64,000 nt of DNA from Bin87 sp963665395 (GCA_963665395.2 OY762251.1:2294001-2358000); one strand, 5' to 3'. Positions 1 to 7,963 are shown, counted from the first letter of the stretch. The notes: generated by a model from the sequence alone, not told the origin. Made by a program: numbers and translations.

Positions 1-1
1 G

Positions 2-1690
2 ATTGTGGAAGTGGTGAACCGGGGCCGCCGGCGCACCATCGCCTTTTTCAACCGGGGGCCGACGCCGCCCATCGATTCCGATGCCATTCCCGAGGGCGAC
101 GGGTTCCTGCTGCGCCATGGCTACTCCGTCCTTTCCATCGGCTGGCAGTGGGACGTTTATCGCAGCGACGCCCTGCTGGGTCTGGAGGCTCCCGGAATAC
201 TGATTGACGGCTCCCCGGTGACCGGACAAGCCTGCGTGGAGATGCGCCCCAACGCTAACGACGCCGTCCGTCTCCTGGCCAACCGCGAACACCGTCCCTA
301 TCCCGTCGCTGACCTTGAGGACCCGGACGCCATGCTTTTGGTACGGGATTGGGAAGATGGGCCGGATACCGTAATCCCCCGCTCGCAGTGGCATTTCCCG
401 GACGCCGAGCATATCACACTGGAAGGCGGGTTCCAGCCGGGCAAGATTTACTACGCCATCTACACCGCCGCTAACCCCGTGGTGGTGGGCTGCGGTATGC
501 TGGCCATACGTGAAGTTGCCTCGTGGCTGCGCCATCCTGGGGAAATGGGTCACGTGCATGGCGGCTACGAGCGCATCTACGGCCACGGCGTCTCCCAATG
601 CGGTCGCTTGCTGCGCCACATGGTCTATCTGGGCCTGAACCGGGACGAGGACGGGCGCATGGTGTTCGACGGTCTGTTGCCCCACGTGGCTGGCGGGCGC
701 ATGGGCGAGTTCAACCACCGCTTCGCGCAACCCTCCTGCCAGTCCAACCCCGGTTTCGGCCACCAGTTCCCCTTTGCCGACAACGACATCACCGACCCGC
801 TGACGGAGCAGAACGACGGGTTGCTGCGCCGGCTGCGCGAACTGAACGCGGTTCCGAAAATCATCTACACCAACTCGTCCGCCGAATACTGGCGCGGCGA
901 CGGCTGCCTGGCCCAAATTGACAGCATTGGCGGCGTTGATCTGGAACCAGCCGCAGAAACCCGGCATTACCTGTTTGCGGGAACCCAGCATCTTCCCGGC
1001 GCTCCCGAACTGATGGAAGGTCAGGGGCCGGACGGCTCGACAGGCTCGCATCCCTACAACGCGGTGGATTACATTCCACTGTTGCGCGCCGCTCTGGTCA
1101 ATCTGGACTGCTGGGTCACCGACGGCGCCGAACCGCCGGCCAACCAGCACCCTCGGCTGGACGACGGCACCGCCGTATTGCAATCCGATTACCTGGGTGG
1201 ATTGCCGGCCATTCCGGGACAGAACGCTCCGGACCAGTCAAGGCTGTGGCGGATCCGCGAGATTGACGTGGGACCGGAAAGCGGAGCCGGCATCGCCGCA
1301 TATCCCGTTACGGAAGGACGCGAGTACCCGTGCCTGGTATCCGCTGCCGATGTTGACGGCAACGAACTGGCCGGCATCCGTCTGCCCGACCTCACCGTGC
1401 CGGTAGGAACGCATACGGGCTGGAACCTGCGGCACCCGGACACCGGAGCGGCGGAACAGCTGATGTCGATGCAGGGTTCAACGCACTGGTTCGCGGCTAC
1501 GGAGGCGCAGCGCGTCGCCGCCGGCGATCCCAGGCGGTCCGTGGAAGAACGGTACTCCAGCCGGGAAGCCTACGCTCATCAGGCCAAAGCGGCGGCGCAG
1601 GAGTTGGCGCGGTCGGGCTACTTGCTGGATGAGGACGTTGATTTGGTCGTCAAGTCGTGCCTGGAACGCTATGACTGCGTTATGGGGTGA
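2..1690 (+). CDS. Alpha/beta hydrolase domain protein (Abhydrolase_10-like), 5' end outside window
   Basis: The reading frame is open to the left edge of the window, so the first residues seen are probably internal and the N-terminus is missing. About 560 residues are visible. The nucleophile elbow is GHGVSQCGR (G-x-S-x-x-G-R), matching the hydrolase family often named alpha/beta hydrolase domain-containing protein (Abhydrolase_10). Other family-like segments are FFNRG near the start and GTQHLPG past the middle, which could hold the catalytic histidine. No signal peptide can be judged because the start is absent. The substrate is unknown; relatives are esterase-like. It is the only plus-strand gene before the split Uma2 locus, and its stop lies 28 bases from the end of that convergent gene. 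Family assignment is fairly sure, function is not. Confidence 0.75.
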   Translation: MVEVVNRGRRRTIAFFNRGPTPPIDSDAIPEGDGFLLRHGYSVLSIGWQWDVYRSDALLGLEAPGILIDGSPVTGQACVEMRPNANDAVRLLANREHRPYPVADLEDPDAMLLVRDWEDGPDTVIPRSQWHFPDAEHITLEGGFQPGKIYYAIYTAANPVVVGCGMLAIREVASWLRHPGEMGHVHGGYERIYGHGVSQCGRLLRHMVYLGLNRDEDGRMVFDGLLPHVAGGRMGEFNHRFAQPSCQSNPGFGHQFPFADNDITDPLTEQNDGLLRRLRELNAVPKIIYTNSSAEYWRGDGCLAQIDSIGGVDLEPAAETRHYLFAGTQHLPGAPELMEGQGPDGSTGSHPYNAVDYIPLLRAALVNLDCWVTDGAEPPANQHPRLDDGTAVLQSDYLGGLPAIPGQNAPDQSRLWRIREIDVGPESGAGIAAYPVTEGREYPCLVSAADVDGNELAGIRLPDLTVPVGTHTGWNLRHPDTGAAEQLMSMQGSTHWFAATEAQRVAAGDPRRSVEERYSSREAYAHQAKAAAQELARSGYLLDEDVDLVVKSCLERYDCVMG

Positions 1691-1718
1691 TGGCCGGTAG
1701 CGCGGCTATAGTTGCGCC

Positions 1719-2019
1719 TCATAAATCAAAAATATCCCGCACCGGGCAAGTAAAGCCGGGCAGCACGTCGCCCAAATTCAGCGTGTCTGCATCGGTCAAG
1801 GTCTGCGCTGGGCCATCGTGGGGTAGAACGGTCACGGCGCGGTCGTCCGGGTCAACCAGCAGTACCAGGCGGACGCCGTGGCGCAACCACATCTCGGCCT
1901 TGTCGTTCGCGGCAACGGGGCGGTCGCTGGGGGAGATTATCTCGACCACCAGGTCGGGGACGATTTCCGAATAACCGCGAACTCGCACGTCCAGCGGCAG
2001 CTTTTCGGCAGAAATAAAA
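1719..2019 (-). pseudogene. Uma2 family endonuclease, 3' half (gene split by IS1595-type element)
   Basis: This is the C-terminal half of a Uma2-type protein (PD-(D/E)XK-like fold of unknown role). It carries the family hallmark VPDLVVEIISPSD and the following NDKAEMWLRHGV and LVLLVDPDDR segments. The half lacks its own start. Joining base 4549 to base 2019 on the minus strand, that is, removing the insertion element and one copy of the 8-bp target duplication, restores a single open frame: 89 codons plus two bases from the upstream half, then this half, giving about 189 residues, the usual Uma2 length. The restored junction reads PDLAFISAEKLPLDVRVRG, as expected for the family. The gene is therefore intact apart from the insertion, which suggests a recent event. 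Confidence 0.85.
2012..2019. repeat. Left target site duplication of IS1595-type element
   Basis: AAATAAAA immediately outside the left terminal repeat; the identical 8 bases follow the right terminal repeat at 4541-4548. Removing the element plus one copy restores the Uma2 frame exactly. Confidence 0.93.
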
Positions 2020-2045
2020 GGGAATTATATCGCAAATTAGCCAAA
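2020..2045 (+). repeat. Left terminal inverted repeat of IS1595-type element
   Basis: Twenty-six bases starting GGGAATTATATCGCAAATTA are matched without mismatch, in inverted orientation, by 4515-4540. Confidence 0.92.
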
Positions 2046-2050
2046 AGTGC

Positions 2051-2079
2051 TTGACTTTGACGGCAGCGATGGCTAAAAT
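2051..2079 (+). promoter_or_regulatory. Predicted sigma-70-type promoter of the transposase
   Basis: TTGACT at 2051-2056 and TAAAAT at 2074-2079 are separated by 17 bases, just inside the left terminal repeat and 33 bases upstream of the transposase start. Spacing and both hexamers are near consensus. Confidence 0.65.
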
Positions 2080-2112
2080 ACTGCCATAAATCAAACCTGA
2101 AAAGGTGCGAAA

Positions 2113-3057
2113 ATGGCAACGACAAAAGGCCCCGGCAAGTCCTATCGCAAGGGCATCACCCTGATCGATGCGGTTCAGAAATTCGGCACCGAGGAAGCCG
2201 CCGAGGAATGGTTTGTTGCCCAGCGTTGGCCCGATGGCGTGCGCTGTCCGTTCTGCTCCGGCGATAACATCGCCACCATCGCCAATCGCAAGCCGCAGCC
2301 TTACCGTTGCCGCACCTGCCGCAAGCACTTCAGCGTCAAAACCGACACCTTGCTCCACAGCAGCAAGATACCGCTCAGCAAATGGGCCATCGCCTTCTAC
2401 CTGTACGCCACCAATCTGAAGGGCGTCAGCAGCATGAAATTGCACCGTGACCTGGGGATCACCCAAAAGTCCGCCTGGTACATGGCCCATCGCATCCGCG
2501 AAATGTGGGATGACGCTACCGAACGGTTCGCCGGTCCGGTTGAAGCTGACGAAACCTACATCGGCGGCAAAGAGGCCAACAAGCACGAGTCCAAGAAACT
2601 GCGCCAGGGCCGCGGAACCGTCGGCAAGACCGCCGTCGCCGGCGTCAAAGATCGAGTCACCAATCACGTTGACGCGGCGGTCGTAGAACGCACCGACGGG
2701 CAAACGCTCCGGCAATTCGTCCACGAGCGCACCGCCCCTAGCGCAATGGTGTACACTGACGAAGCGGCGGCATACCGGCGGCTCGACCGACACCATGAGG
2801 CCGTAGCGCACGGCGTGGGCGAGTACGTGCGGGAACAGGCGCACACCAACGGGATGGAGTCCTTCTGGTCCATGCTCAAACGCGGGTACGTCGGAACCTA
2901 CCATCACATGAGCGTCAAGCACCTGGATAGGTACGTAACGGAGTTCGAGGGCCGGCACAATGCGCGCCCGCTGGATACCGCCGACCAAATGGCAGCTTTG
3001 GCGAGAGGATCGGACGGCAAGCGCATGACCTACGAAGGGTTGATTGCCAATGGCTAG
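2113..3057 (+). CDS. IS1595 family transposase
   Basis: The 314-residue protein starts with a helix-rich region and then an IS1595-type zinc ribbon (CPFCSGDN ... CRTCRKHF, four cysteines, about residues 49-77). The catalytic DDE-like domain follows: VEADETYIGGK holds the first aspartate, VYTDEAAAYRRL the second, and HTNGMESFWSMLKRGY carries the N/E-x-x-K type third segment that is typical of IS1595/ISXO2 transposases. It ends with YVTEFEGRHNARPLDT, the usual C-terminal motif. Length and domain order are complete, so the enzyme is probably active, in keeping with the perfect element ends. The start ATG at 2113 follows GAAAAGGTGCGAAA, an acceptable ribosome binding site. Confidence 0.95.
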   Translation: MATTKGPGKSYRKGITLIDAVQKFGTEEAAEEWFVAQRWPDGVRCPFCSGDNIATIANRKPQPYRCRTCRKHFSVKTDTLLHSSKIPLSKWAIAFYLYATNLKGVSSMKLHRDLGITQKSAWYMAHRIREMWDDATERFAGPVEADETYIGGKEANKHESKKLRQGRGTVGKTAVAGVKDRVTNHVDAAVVERTDGQTLRQFVHERTAPSAMVYTDEAAAYRRLDRHHEAVAHGVGEYVREQAHTNGMESFWSMLKRGYVGTYHHMSVKHLDRYVTEFEGRHNARPLDTADQMAALARGSDGKRMTYEGLIANG

Positions 3058-3132
3058 GAGTCAATACAGATGGGCATTCCGATTACTGCCAATCCAGATG
3101 ACGTAGCGTGCTTGATAGCACAGGCCACAGCG

Positions 3133-3357
3133 TCAATTCCTGAAAATCTTATTGACGTTCCGCCCGAAGTCCGCAACCTTCTGCTCGGCGCTTTGGATGA
3201 CTGCATCCACATCGGTGGGTTCGTACCGGATACCACATCTGGGACACCCAAACTCGTTGCCCGATTTGAGTTCTCCGAGCGTTTTGCGAAAGCCCTCGCC
3301 GCACTGAATGCAGTTCAGGTTCAATAGGATGCTGTCATTGAACCGGAAACGTGGCAT
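3133..3357 (-). CDS. Small zinc-ribbon passenger protein of the IS1595-type element
   Basis: A 74-residue protein starting MPRFRFNDSILLNLNC, with two CxxC pairs (CIQC and CPRC, about 20 residues apart) that should bind one zinc. The ATG at 3357 was chosen because GGGAGG lies 7 bases upstream; a longer upstream reading exists but has no binding site. It lies inside the insertion element on the strand opposite the transposase, so it travels with it. A plus-strand reading over the same bases (3070-3327) lacks any recognisable motif and is probably a shadow. Its job is unknown; a nucleic-acid or protein-binding accessory role is a guess from the zinc ribbon. Confidence 0.6.
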   Translation of the reverse strand: MPRFRFNDSILLNLNCIQCGEGFRKTLGELKSGNEFGCPRCGIRYEPTDVDAVIQSAEQKVADFGRNVNKIFRN

Positions 3358-3478
3358 GATAAAACCTCCCTGTCCGAACTCCGGACAAGGAGGCCATGCG
3401 TTGCGGGCGAGCCTGGTACGCTGGTACAATACTAGCGCCTAGGACATTCCGACTGCCTGCTGTCGTCAGGTGTTCGGC

Positions 3479-3512
3479 GTTGCCCCCCGATGCGCTAACA
3501 TCGGGGGGCAAC
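3479..3512. terminator. Strong hairpin between passenger genes (probable bidirectional terminator)
   Basis: A perfect 14-bp stem (GTTGCCCCCCGATG / CATCGGGGGGCAAC) with a 6-base loop lies in the spacer between the two minus-strand passenger genes. It lacks a long U tract on either side, so termination strength is uncertain. Confidence 0.5.
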
Positions 3513-3577
3513 GTGATTTAAGATTTGCGTTATTGTAACAGACGATAATCCAGATTGGAATCGTCTGCCGTTTTCTT

Positions 3578-4021
3578 CTATCGCAACGTCAAGCCGCACT
3601 GCGTGGCAATGGTCTGAATGCCAGTTTCCGACAAAGGCGATGACCCCAGAATCAAGTTGAGGTTCTCAACGTGTTCTTGAATCTCGTAATCGGAGATTTT
3701 CTTGCTGTAAGAGCGTTCTTGCTGAGCTTTCAGCGTGGCGCAGTTCCAGGTGATAATCCCCGGTTGAACGTGCAACTTCGACAGATTATTGACCTTGCCG
3801 TCCAGAGTTGCAATCTGTTCCTCTACGCCATCAACCCGCTTCGCCACCTGTTCCAATGGCGTCAGCGTCGGGGTTGGTGTTGGCGTCGGCGTGGCAGTAG
3901 GGTTGGGAGTTGCGGCTGGCGTCCCACTCTGTGCAGCCGACGCATCGGGCCACAATGCGACCGAGGCGATGGCGGCTACGGCGATAACGGCGATACTTGC
4001 GATGGCGATCCAACGGGTCAT
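3578..4021 (-). CDS. Secreted or membrane-anchored protein with Pro/Thr linker (IS passenger)
   Basis: A 147-residue protein starting MTRWIAIASIAVIAVAAIAS, a hydrophobic N-terminal segment that would act as a signal anchor or signal peptide. It is followed by a low-complexity TPTPTPTPTLTP-type linker (about residues 33-53), then a short coiled-coil-like stretch (VAKRVDGVEEQIATLDGKVN) and a C-terminal part with two cysteines (WNCATLK and ATQCGLTLR) that might form a disulphide outside the membrane. The start at 4021 has AGGAGG six bases upstream; the longer reading to 4243 crosses a large hairpin and is less likely. It resides in the insertion element. No family is recognised; it looks like cargo and its role is unknown. 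Confidence 0.6.
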   Translation of the reverse strand: MTRWIAIASIAVIAVAAIASVALWPDASAAQSGTPAATPNPTATPTPTPTPTLTPLEQVAKRVDGVEEQIATLDGKVNNLSKLHVQPGIITWNCATLKAQQERSYSKKISDYEIQEHVENLNLILGSSPLSETGIQTIATQCGLTLR

Positions 4022-4072
4022 CTGGCACCTCCTAGCGGCGCTGGTAGGGCGTCTTGCCACAGCCGCCGGTCT

Positions 4073-4132
4073 CAACGCAAATCCCGCTAGGAGGCACGTG
4101 AGTGCCCCACTGGCGCAAACGGATTTGCGTTG
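4073..4132. repeat. Long inverted repeat inside the IS1595-type element
   Basis: CAACGCAAATCC at 4073-4084 is matched perfectly in inverted orientation by GGATTTGCGTTG at 4121-4132, with a smaller nested hairpin (GGCACGTGAGTGCC) between. It lies in the divergent spacer between the secreted passenger protein and the last zinc-ribbon gene and may be a transcript-end or regulatory structure. Confidence 0.5.
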
Positions 4133-4278
4133 ATTTTGAGGCGTCCTTATGGACGAGACCTCGGCTGTGGCGGCGTCCGCTATGAGCGCGCAGAGGCTGG
4201 CTGTCAAGAAATTGCTTGCAATCGCGTTACGACGGCGGCACAATAACGACGACCCATCCCGACGTATAGGACAGCATC

Positions 4279-4503
4279 ATGGCTCGGACAAAACGCACCA
4301 GAGGTCGGCCGCCAGGGCCGTTGCCGCCTCGCATTGACGCTACGCCGGAGCAAATAGCCAACGTCGTGCTCAACGCCGGCCGGCCAACTTCGGCGATCCG
4401 GGAACGACGATACGTCTGCTCCGATTGCGGAAACCGCGTGTCTTACCCAGACACCTTACGCAGCGATGGCCGCTGCGAGAAATGCCATCGTAAGGCCCGG
4501 TGA
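4279..4503 (+). CDS. Small zinc-ribbon protein (IS passenger)
   Basis: A 74-residue basic protein. The N-terminal half is RPPGPLPPRIDATPEQIANV, a segment I associate with small mobile-element-linked proteins. The C-terminal half is a zinc ribbon with CSDC and CEKC pairs about 20 residues apart. The start ATG follows AGGAC at a usable distance. The stop codon lies within the loop of the hairpin that closes the element, only 12 bases from the right terminal repeat, so the gene clearly belongs to the element. The function is unknown; DNA binding is plausible from the basic character and the zinc ribbon. Confidence 0.65.
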   Translation: MARTKRTRGRPPGPLPPRIDATPEQIANVVLNAGRPTSAIRERRYVCSDCGNRVSYPDTLRSDGRCEKCHRKAR

Positions 4504-4520
4504 TAATCCGGGCCTTTGGC
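4492..4520 (+). terminator. Terminator-like hairpin at the right end of the IS
   Basis: AAGGCCCGG (4492-4500) pairs with CCGGGCCTT (4508-4516) around a 7-base loop that contains the stop of the last passenger gene; a short T run follows. Confidence 0.6.
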
Positions 4521-4540
4521 TAATTTGCGATATAATTCCC
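4515..4540 (-). repeat. Right terminal inverted repeat of IS1595-type element
   Basis: Perfect inverted copy of the left end at 2020-2045; it directly follows the terminator-like hairpin that closes the last passenger gene. Confidence 0.92.
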
Positions 4541-4548
4541 AAATAAAA
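4541..4548. repeat. Right target site duplication of IS1595-type element
   Basis: AAATAAAA directly after the right terminal repeat, a perfect copy of 2012-2019. Confidence 0.93.
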
Positions 4549-4817
4549 GCCAGGTCGGGTTCACGTACTGTGTCGGGGTCCCGTTCCAGCCAGATGCCGA
4601 CGTCGGTTCCGACCACGCGGCCCAAGCGGCCGGATTTGACAAAAGTGCCCATCAAAATGGCAAAGTTCACTGCGATTTGGCCGTGCTCAATTCCGGTTCC
4701 CACGGTCTGGTGCAACACCCCCCTTATCAATTCGCCACGAACCCCCTCACTGTACAGACGCAGCAGGTCGTCAGCGGTAAGCAGTTTCGCGCCGATTTTT
4801 GCAGCCGCCGTTGTCAT
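4541..4817 (-). pseudogene. Uma2 family endonuclease, 5' half (gene split by IS1595-type element)
   Basis: This is the N-terminal half of the same Uma2 gene as 1719-2019. It begins at an ATG (4817) with MTTAAAKIGAKLLTADDLL and continues through GELIRGVLHQ and GTDVGIWLERDPDTVREPDLAFI, all typical of Uma2 N-terminal halves. The native sequence stops at the target duplication (4541-4548). Translation can run on into the insertion element for some 34 foreign residues before a stop, so a truncated fusion peptide might be made. The start resembles the other Uma2 copies at 12153, 14109 and 14793, which also begin MTT-A. Loss of the catalytic C-terminal half makes it non-functional as it stands. Confidence 0.85.
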
Positions 4818-4918
4818 AGCAAATTAGCCGCCTTGTAGATGGTTAGCGCCGGCATTATACATGGCGGGGGCGTGTTACATTGCGGCCTCACCACCGTCAT
4901 TCCGGTCCCACAATCGTC

Positions 4919-4938
4919 ATTCCGGCGGAAGCTGGAAT
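4919..4938. repeat. Short palindromic intergenic repeat, copy 1
   Basis: ATTCCGGCGGAAGCTGGAAT, an imperfect copy of the ATTCCGGCGAAAGCCGGAAT palindrome seen perfectly at 42120-42139. A partial GTCATTCCGG also occurs some 20 bases upstream. Both full copies sit just before plus-strand genes. Confidence 0.55.
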
Positions 4939-4956
4939 CCATACAGGGAGACTATC

Positions 4957-6183
4957 ATGCAGCCCCTTTCCGACCTGCGGGTTCTGGCCGTTACCGTGTT
5001 TTTAGCCGGGCCGTTTTTGAGCATGACTATGGCCCGATTGGGCGCGGAGGTCATCAAGGTGGAGATACCGGGCCGGGGCGATCCGGTACGCGGCAACGGG
5101 CCTTTCGCCGGGCCGGACGGCATCCACTCGGAGCAATTGTCGGAAAAACACATCGCCACACGATTCCTCAAGCGCAGTCAAGGCGTCAAGAGCGTAACAC
5201 TGAACTTGCGTACCGACCGGGGCCGGGAACTTTTCCTGGAGATGGCGAAGCAGTCCGACGTGGTGCTGGAGAACCTGGCGCCCGGCTCCATGACGCGGCT
5301 GGGGTTGGGCTACGACGACGTGGCGGCGGTGAACCCCGGCGTCATCTACGCCAGTATCTCCGGCTACGGTCAGACCGGCCCTTATGCCCACCAGCCGGCC
5401 CACGACCCGCAAATCCAGGGCATGAGCGGTCTCATGGACATAAACGGCGAACCGGACGGGCCGCCCACCCGCGTCGGTTTCTACATCGGCGATCTGGTGA
5501 CGCCCATGTTCGCCGCCACCAGCATCCTGGCCGCCCTGCGCGAAAAGGAAAAGACGGGCCGGGGCTGTTACCTGGACGTGTCGATGATGGACACGCTGGC
5601 GTCGCTGATGCTGATGGAAAACCTGGAAGAGGACATCGCCGCCGGAGTACCACTACGTACCGGCAACAACAGCCGGAGCGGGCCGACGGGTCAGTACGAT
5701 GCCAGCGACGGCGCTATCATCATCACGGCGGCCAGCGACGACCAGTGGCGTCGTCTCTGCAACGCTGTTGGGACGCCGGAACTGATTGAGGATGAGCGGT
5801 TCGCGCGGTATCAGGTTCGCTCGGAAAACGCCGCCGCCGCGCGAAACGAAGTGCAGCAACGCATCGGGAAGATGACGAGAGCGGAAGCTTTGGAATGCCT
5901 TTCCGATGGCGACGTACCCTGCGCTCCGGTGCGGACGGTGCCGGAGATTCTGGCCGACCCGCACTTTCGCGAGCGGGGCGCGCTGCGTCCCATGCGGAAC
6001 GCTGCCTTTGATGGGGAGGTGGATGAGGTAGTGGCCGGCTTCCCGGTGCTGTTTGACGGGCAGCCGCTGCCCGACGTACCTGGCGCGCCGGGATTGGGCC
6101 AGCACAATGCCGAGACGCTGGGTGAACTGTGCGGCATGGATTCAGCGGGGCTGGAACGGTTGCGCGGTGAAGGGGTGATTTAG
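4957..6183 (+). CDS. CaiB/BaiF family CoA-transferase (class III)
   Basis: A 408-residue class III (formyl-CoA transferase type) CoA-transferase. Family landmarks are VLAVTVFLAGPF and LGAEVIKVEIPGRGDPVR at the N-terminus, NLRTDRGRELF, VVLENLAPGSM, SISGYGQTGPY, and YIGDLVTPMFA, where the Asp corresponds to the catalytic aspartate that carries the acyl intermediate. It moves CoA between carboxylic acids, probably at the start of degradation of an organic acid; the substrate cannot be read from sequence. The ATG at 4957 follows GGGAG at six bases; the frame is open further upstream but crosses a palindromic repeat. A second family member is at 12837-14084, and flavin monooxygenases and a CitE-like lyase lie between, suggesting a shared catabolic region. 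Confidence 0.9.
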   Translation: MQPLSDLRVLAVTVFLAGPFLSMTMARLGAEVIKVEIPGRGDPVRGNGPFAGPDGIHSEQLSEKHIATRFLKRSQGVKSVTLNLRTDRGRELFLEMAKQSDVVLENLAPGSMTRLGLGYDDVAAVNPGVIYASISGYGQTGPYAHQPAHDPQIQGMSGLMDINGEPDGPPTRVGFYIGDLVTPMFAATSILAALREKEKTGRGCYLDVSMMDTLASLMLMENLEEDIAAGVPLRTGNNSRSGPTGQYDASDGAIIITAASDDQWRRLCNAVGTPELIEDERFARYQVRSENAAAARNEVQQRIGKMTRAEALECLSDGDVPCAPVRTVPEILADPHFRERGALRPMRNAAFDGEVDEVVAGFPVLFDGQPLPDVPGAPGLGQHNAETLGELCGMDSAGLERLRGEGVI

Positions 6184-6241
6184 TCAGAGCGGGGCCGGGC
6201 CACCTATCGATGTGCTGTGGTGGGGATTGAAGTATGTCGTT

Positions 6242-7912
6242 ATGCCTACTCAATACGAAACCAACTTCACTGTTCAAAGCTGGGATGATGCGTCGGGGGT
6301 GGAGCTGCTGCAAGCAGTAATAGAGACGATCGAGCGGGAACTGCAAAGCCGCGACGGCGCGACAGATTACGAACTGGAGGCAAACCAGGCCGGAGCGGTC
6401 GGCTATGCCCATTTCAGCGGGGAGCGCTCGCATCCGAGTCTGCCTGCGGCGGTGCGCTTGGAGGCCCGGCTGTGTACTTTGGATGACACGCCCAATGTTG
6501 CCGTTCAGATACTGTCCAGATTCATCTCGGCGGACGGAGCGGATTTGCCGGAGCAGCCGGCCGGTCCGCCTTTCCTGCTGAACGCCATCACGGGTCAATT
6601 CCGGTGCCGCGTTGGGGACAGCGAAGTTAGCGGTCAACCGGTCGAGTTGAACGCCGGCGATGTAGAGGCTTTTGCCCGGGACCAGGTGTTCAACTCAGAG
6701 CGGATACTACCGATATTGCTGATTACGCAGAACAGCATTGACCCGGTGGCGGCGCAACGGACGCTTCAAGGTGTGGCCCAGGTGGCCTACTGCGTTGATA
6801 ACGCAGATCAAGCGCTCTTCCAGCATACTGGCATCCGTACTTATGGCGGCGCGGTCCGAATCTACTGGCCCGGGTGCCAGCCGCGACAGAACCTAAGGCC
6901 GCCGCCCGGTTTCAAGGACTTCTACATGCCCAACGACGCGCGTCGCCTGTCGCTGTACGAAGTGCAGAAAGCTTGCCTGGCCAACGAACCGGGGACCGAT
7001 TTTGACATCCTGTTCAGCTCAGCCCGGACGAGCGTTATCCTGGAACGCAACCGCCAGTTGGAAGCGGAGAGCCGGGCGTATGACGCCCAGCAGGAACCAG
7101 AGGACAGTGCCAGGATAGCCGAACTGGAAAAGGCCAAGCGGACGGCGGAGGTTCGCAGCAATGAAATGAATCGCCGATTGCAGGCGGCCCAACGGAGTAT
7201 CGAGCAGCTGACTCAGGAAAAAGCGGAAGCCGAGGAAATCATCAGCAGCCTGGAAGAAGAACTCGATGAGCTGACCACAGGTTCCGCCGGGAGTACCGGG
7301 GAAGGGCGCGATGAGCGCAGCCATTTGCGGCGTCAGTATGACGAATTGCGGACAAGGACGGTAGAGCAGGAAAAAACTATCGCCAGGCTAAACGACGATA
7401 ATCAGCGGCTGAGACAACGGGAACGGATGCGGGATAGCACCGATGGTCGGATGCTCCGGTTGACAGCGGAACCCATCGGAAACGTAACCACGCTGAACCA
7501 TGCCCTGAACATCTGCCGCGACCCATGCCGCAAGTTCATCGTCCGAAAGTTGCGTGCCAGCTATGGCGACGACCTCACCGATGCCCTCGGCAAATCCATC
7601 GAGTTCCGCGACAATCAACGCAGTATTGCGGCTGTGTACCCTGAAGCCGTCTTTGACATCGGGGACTTTTCAGCAATAATCAGCTCTAACCCCAACTGCT
7701 TTGAAGACTGGCTTTCTCTATCCCGCAAGCTGGACGAGGTCAGGCATATTCGCAACCGGGCAGCCCACCCACCGCCGGACGGGTTCAATAAGGATCGGAC
7801 GCAGGACGGTTTGAGGATGATATTAGAAGCTCTGGAATATCTTGATGACCGAGAATCCGCGGAATGTTCCGCTGAGATACGAGAACTGATTGAAGCTACA
7901 CGCAATGTCTAG
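6242..7912 (+). CDS. Coiled-coil protein with C-terminal HEPN-like RNRAAH motif, unknown function
   Basis: A 556-residue protein of no family I can name with certainty. The N-terminal about 240 residues look globular and include RILPILLITQNSIDP and GAVRIYWPG, a pattern I associate with uncharacterised coiled-coil proteins of accessory regions. Residues about 265-400 form a long charged coiled coil (RIAELEKAKRTAEVRSNEMN, then ERSHLRRQYDELRTRTVEQE). The C-terminal about 130 residues end with RHIRNRAAHPPP; R504-x4-H509 is the Rx4H signature of HEPN RNase domains, as in Swt1-type HEPN. A toxin or defence role is an inference. The start at 6242 was chosen as the first ATG in frame; the binding site is weak. 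It lies between two metabolic genes with 58 and 51 bases of spacing. Confidence 0.6.
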   Translation: MPTQYETNFTVQSWDDASGVELLQAVIETIERELQSRDGATDYELEANQAGAVGYAHFSGERSHPSLPAAVRLEARLCTLDDTPNVAVQILSRFISADGADLPEQPAGPPFLLNAITGQFRCRVGDSEVSGQPVELNAGDVEAFARDQVFNSERILPILLITQNSIDPVAAQRTLQGVAQVAYCVDNADQALFQHTGIRTYGGAVRIYWPGCQPRQNLRPPPGFKDFYMPNDARRLSLYEVQKACLANEPGTDFDILFSSARTSVILERNRQLEAESRAYDAQQEPEDSARIAELEKAKRTAEVRSNEMNRRLQAAQRSIEQLTQEKAEAEEIISSLEEELDELTTGSAGSTGEGRDERSHLRRQYDELRTRTVEQEKTIARLNDDNQRLRQRERMRDSTDGRMLRLTAEPIGNVTTLNHALNICRDPCRKFIVRKLRASYGDDLTDALGKSIEFRDNQRSIAAVYPEAVFDIGDFSAIISSNPNCFEDWLSLSRKLDEVRHIRNRAAHPPPDGFNKDRTQDGLRMILEALEYLDDRESAECSAEIRELIEATRNV

Positions 7913-7963
7913 CCTTGCGTCGTCGGTGGCGGATTGTCACCAAACCACAGGAGGAACCCAGCA

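Larger units (their letters stand above)
2020..4540 (+). mobile_element. IS1595-family insertion element with passenger genes (2,521 bp)
   Basis: The element is bounded by 26-bp perfect terminal inverted repeats beginning GGGAATTATATCGC (2020-2045 and 4515-4540) and flanked by an 8-bp direct duplication AAATAAAA (2012-2019 and 4541-4548). Eight-base duplications and GG-starting ends fit the IS1595 family, and the transposase inside is of that family. The element is longer than a simple IS because it holds three further small genes: two zinc-ribbon proteins and a secreted or membrane-anchored protein. It interrupts a Uma2 gene in its middle. The perfect ends, perfect duplication and undamaged target frame indicate recent transposition. 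Confidence 0.93.

Noticed and set aside
3070..3327. Plus-strand open frame of 85 codons after the transposase
   Set aside because: The opposite strand encodes a zinc-ribbon protein with two CxxC pairs and a strong binding site, which is the better gene.
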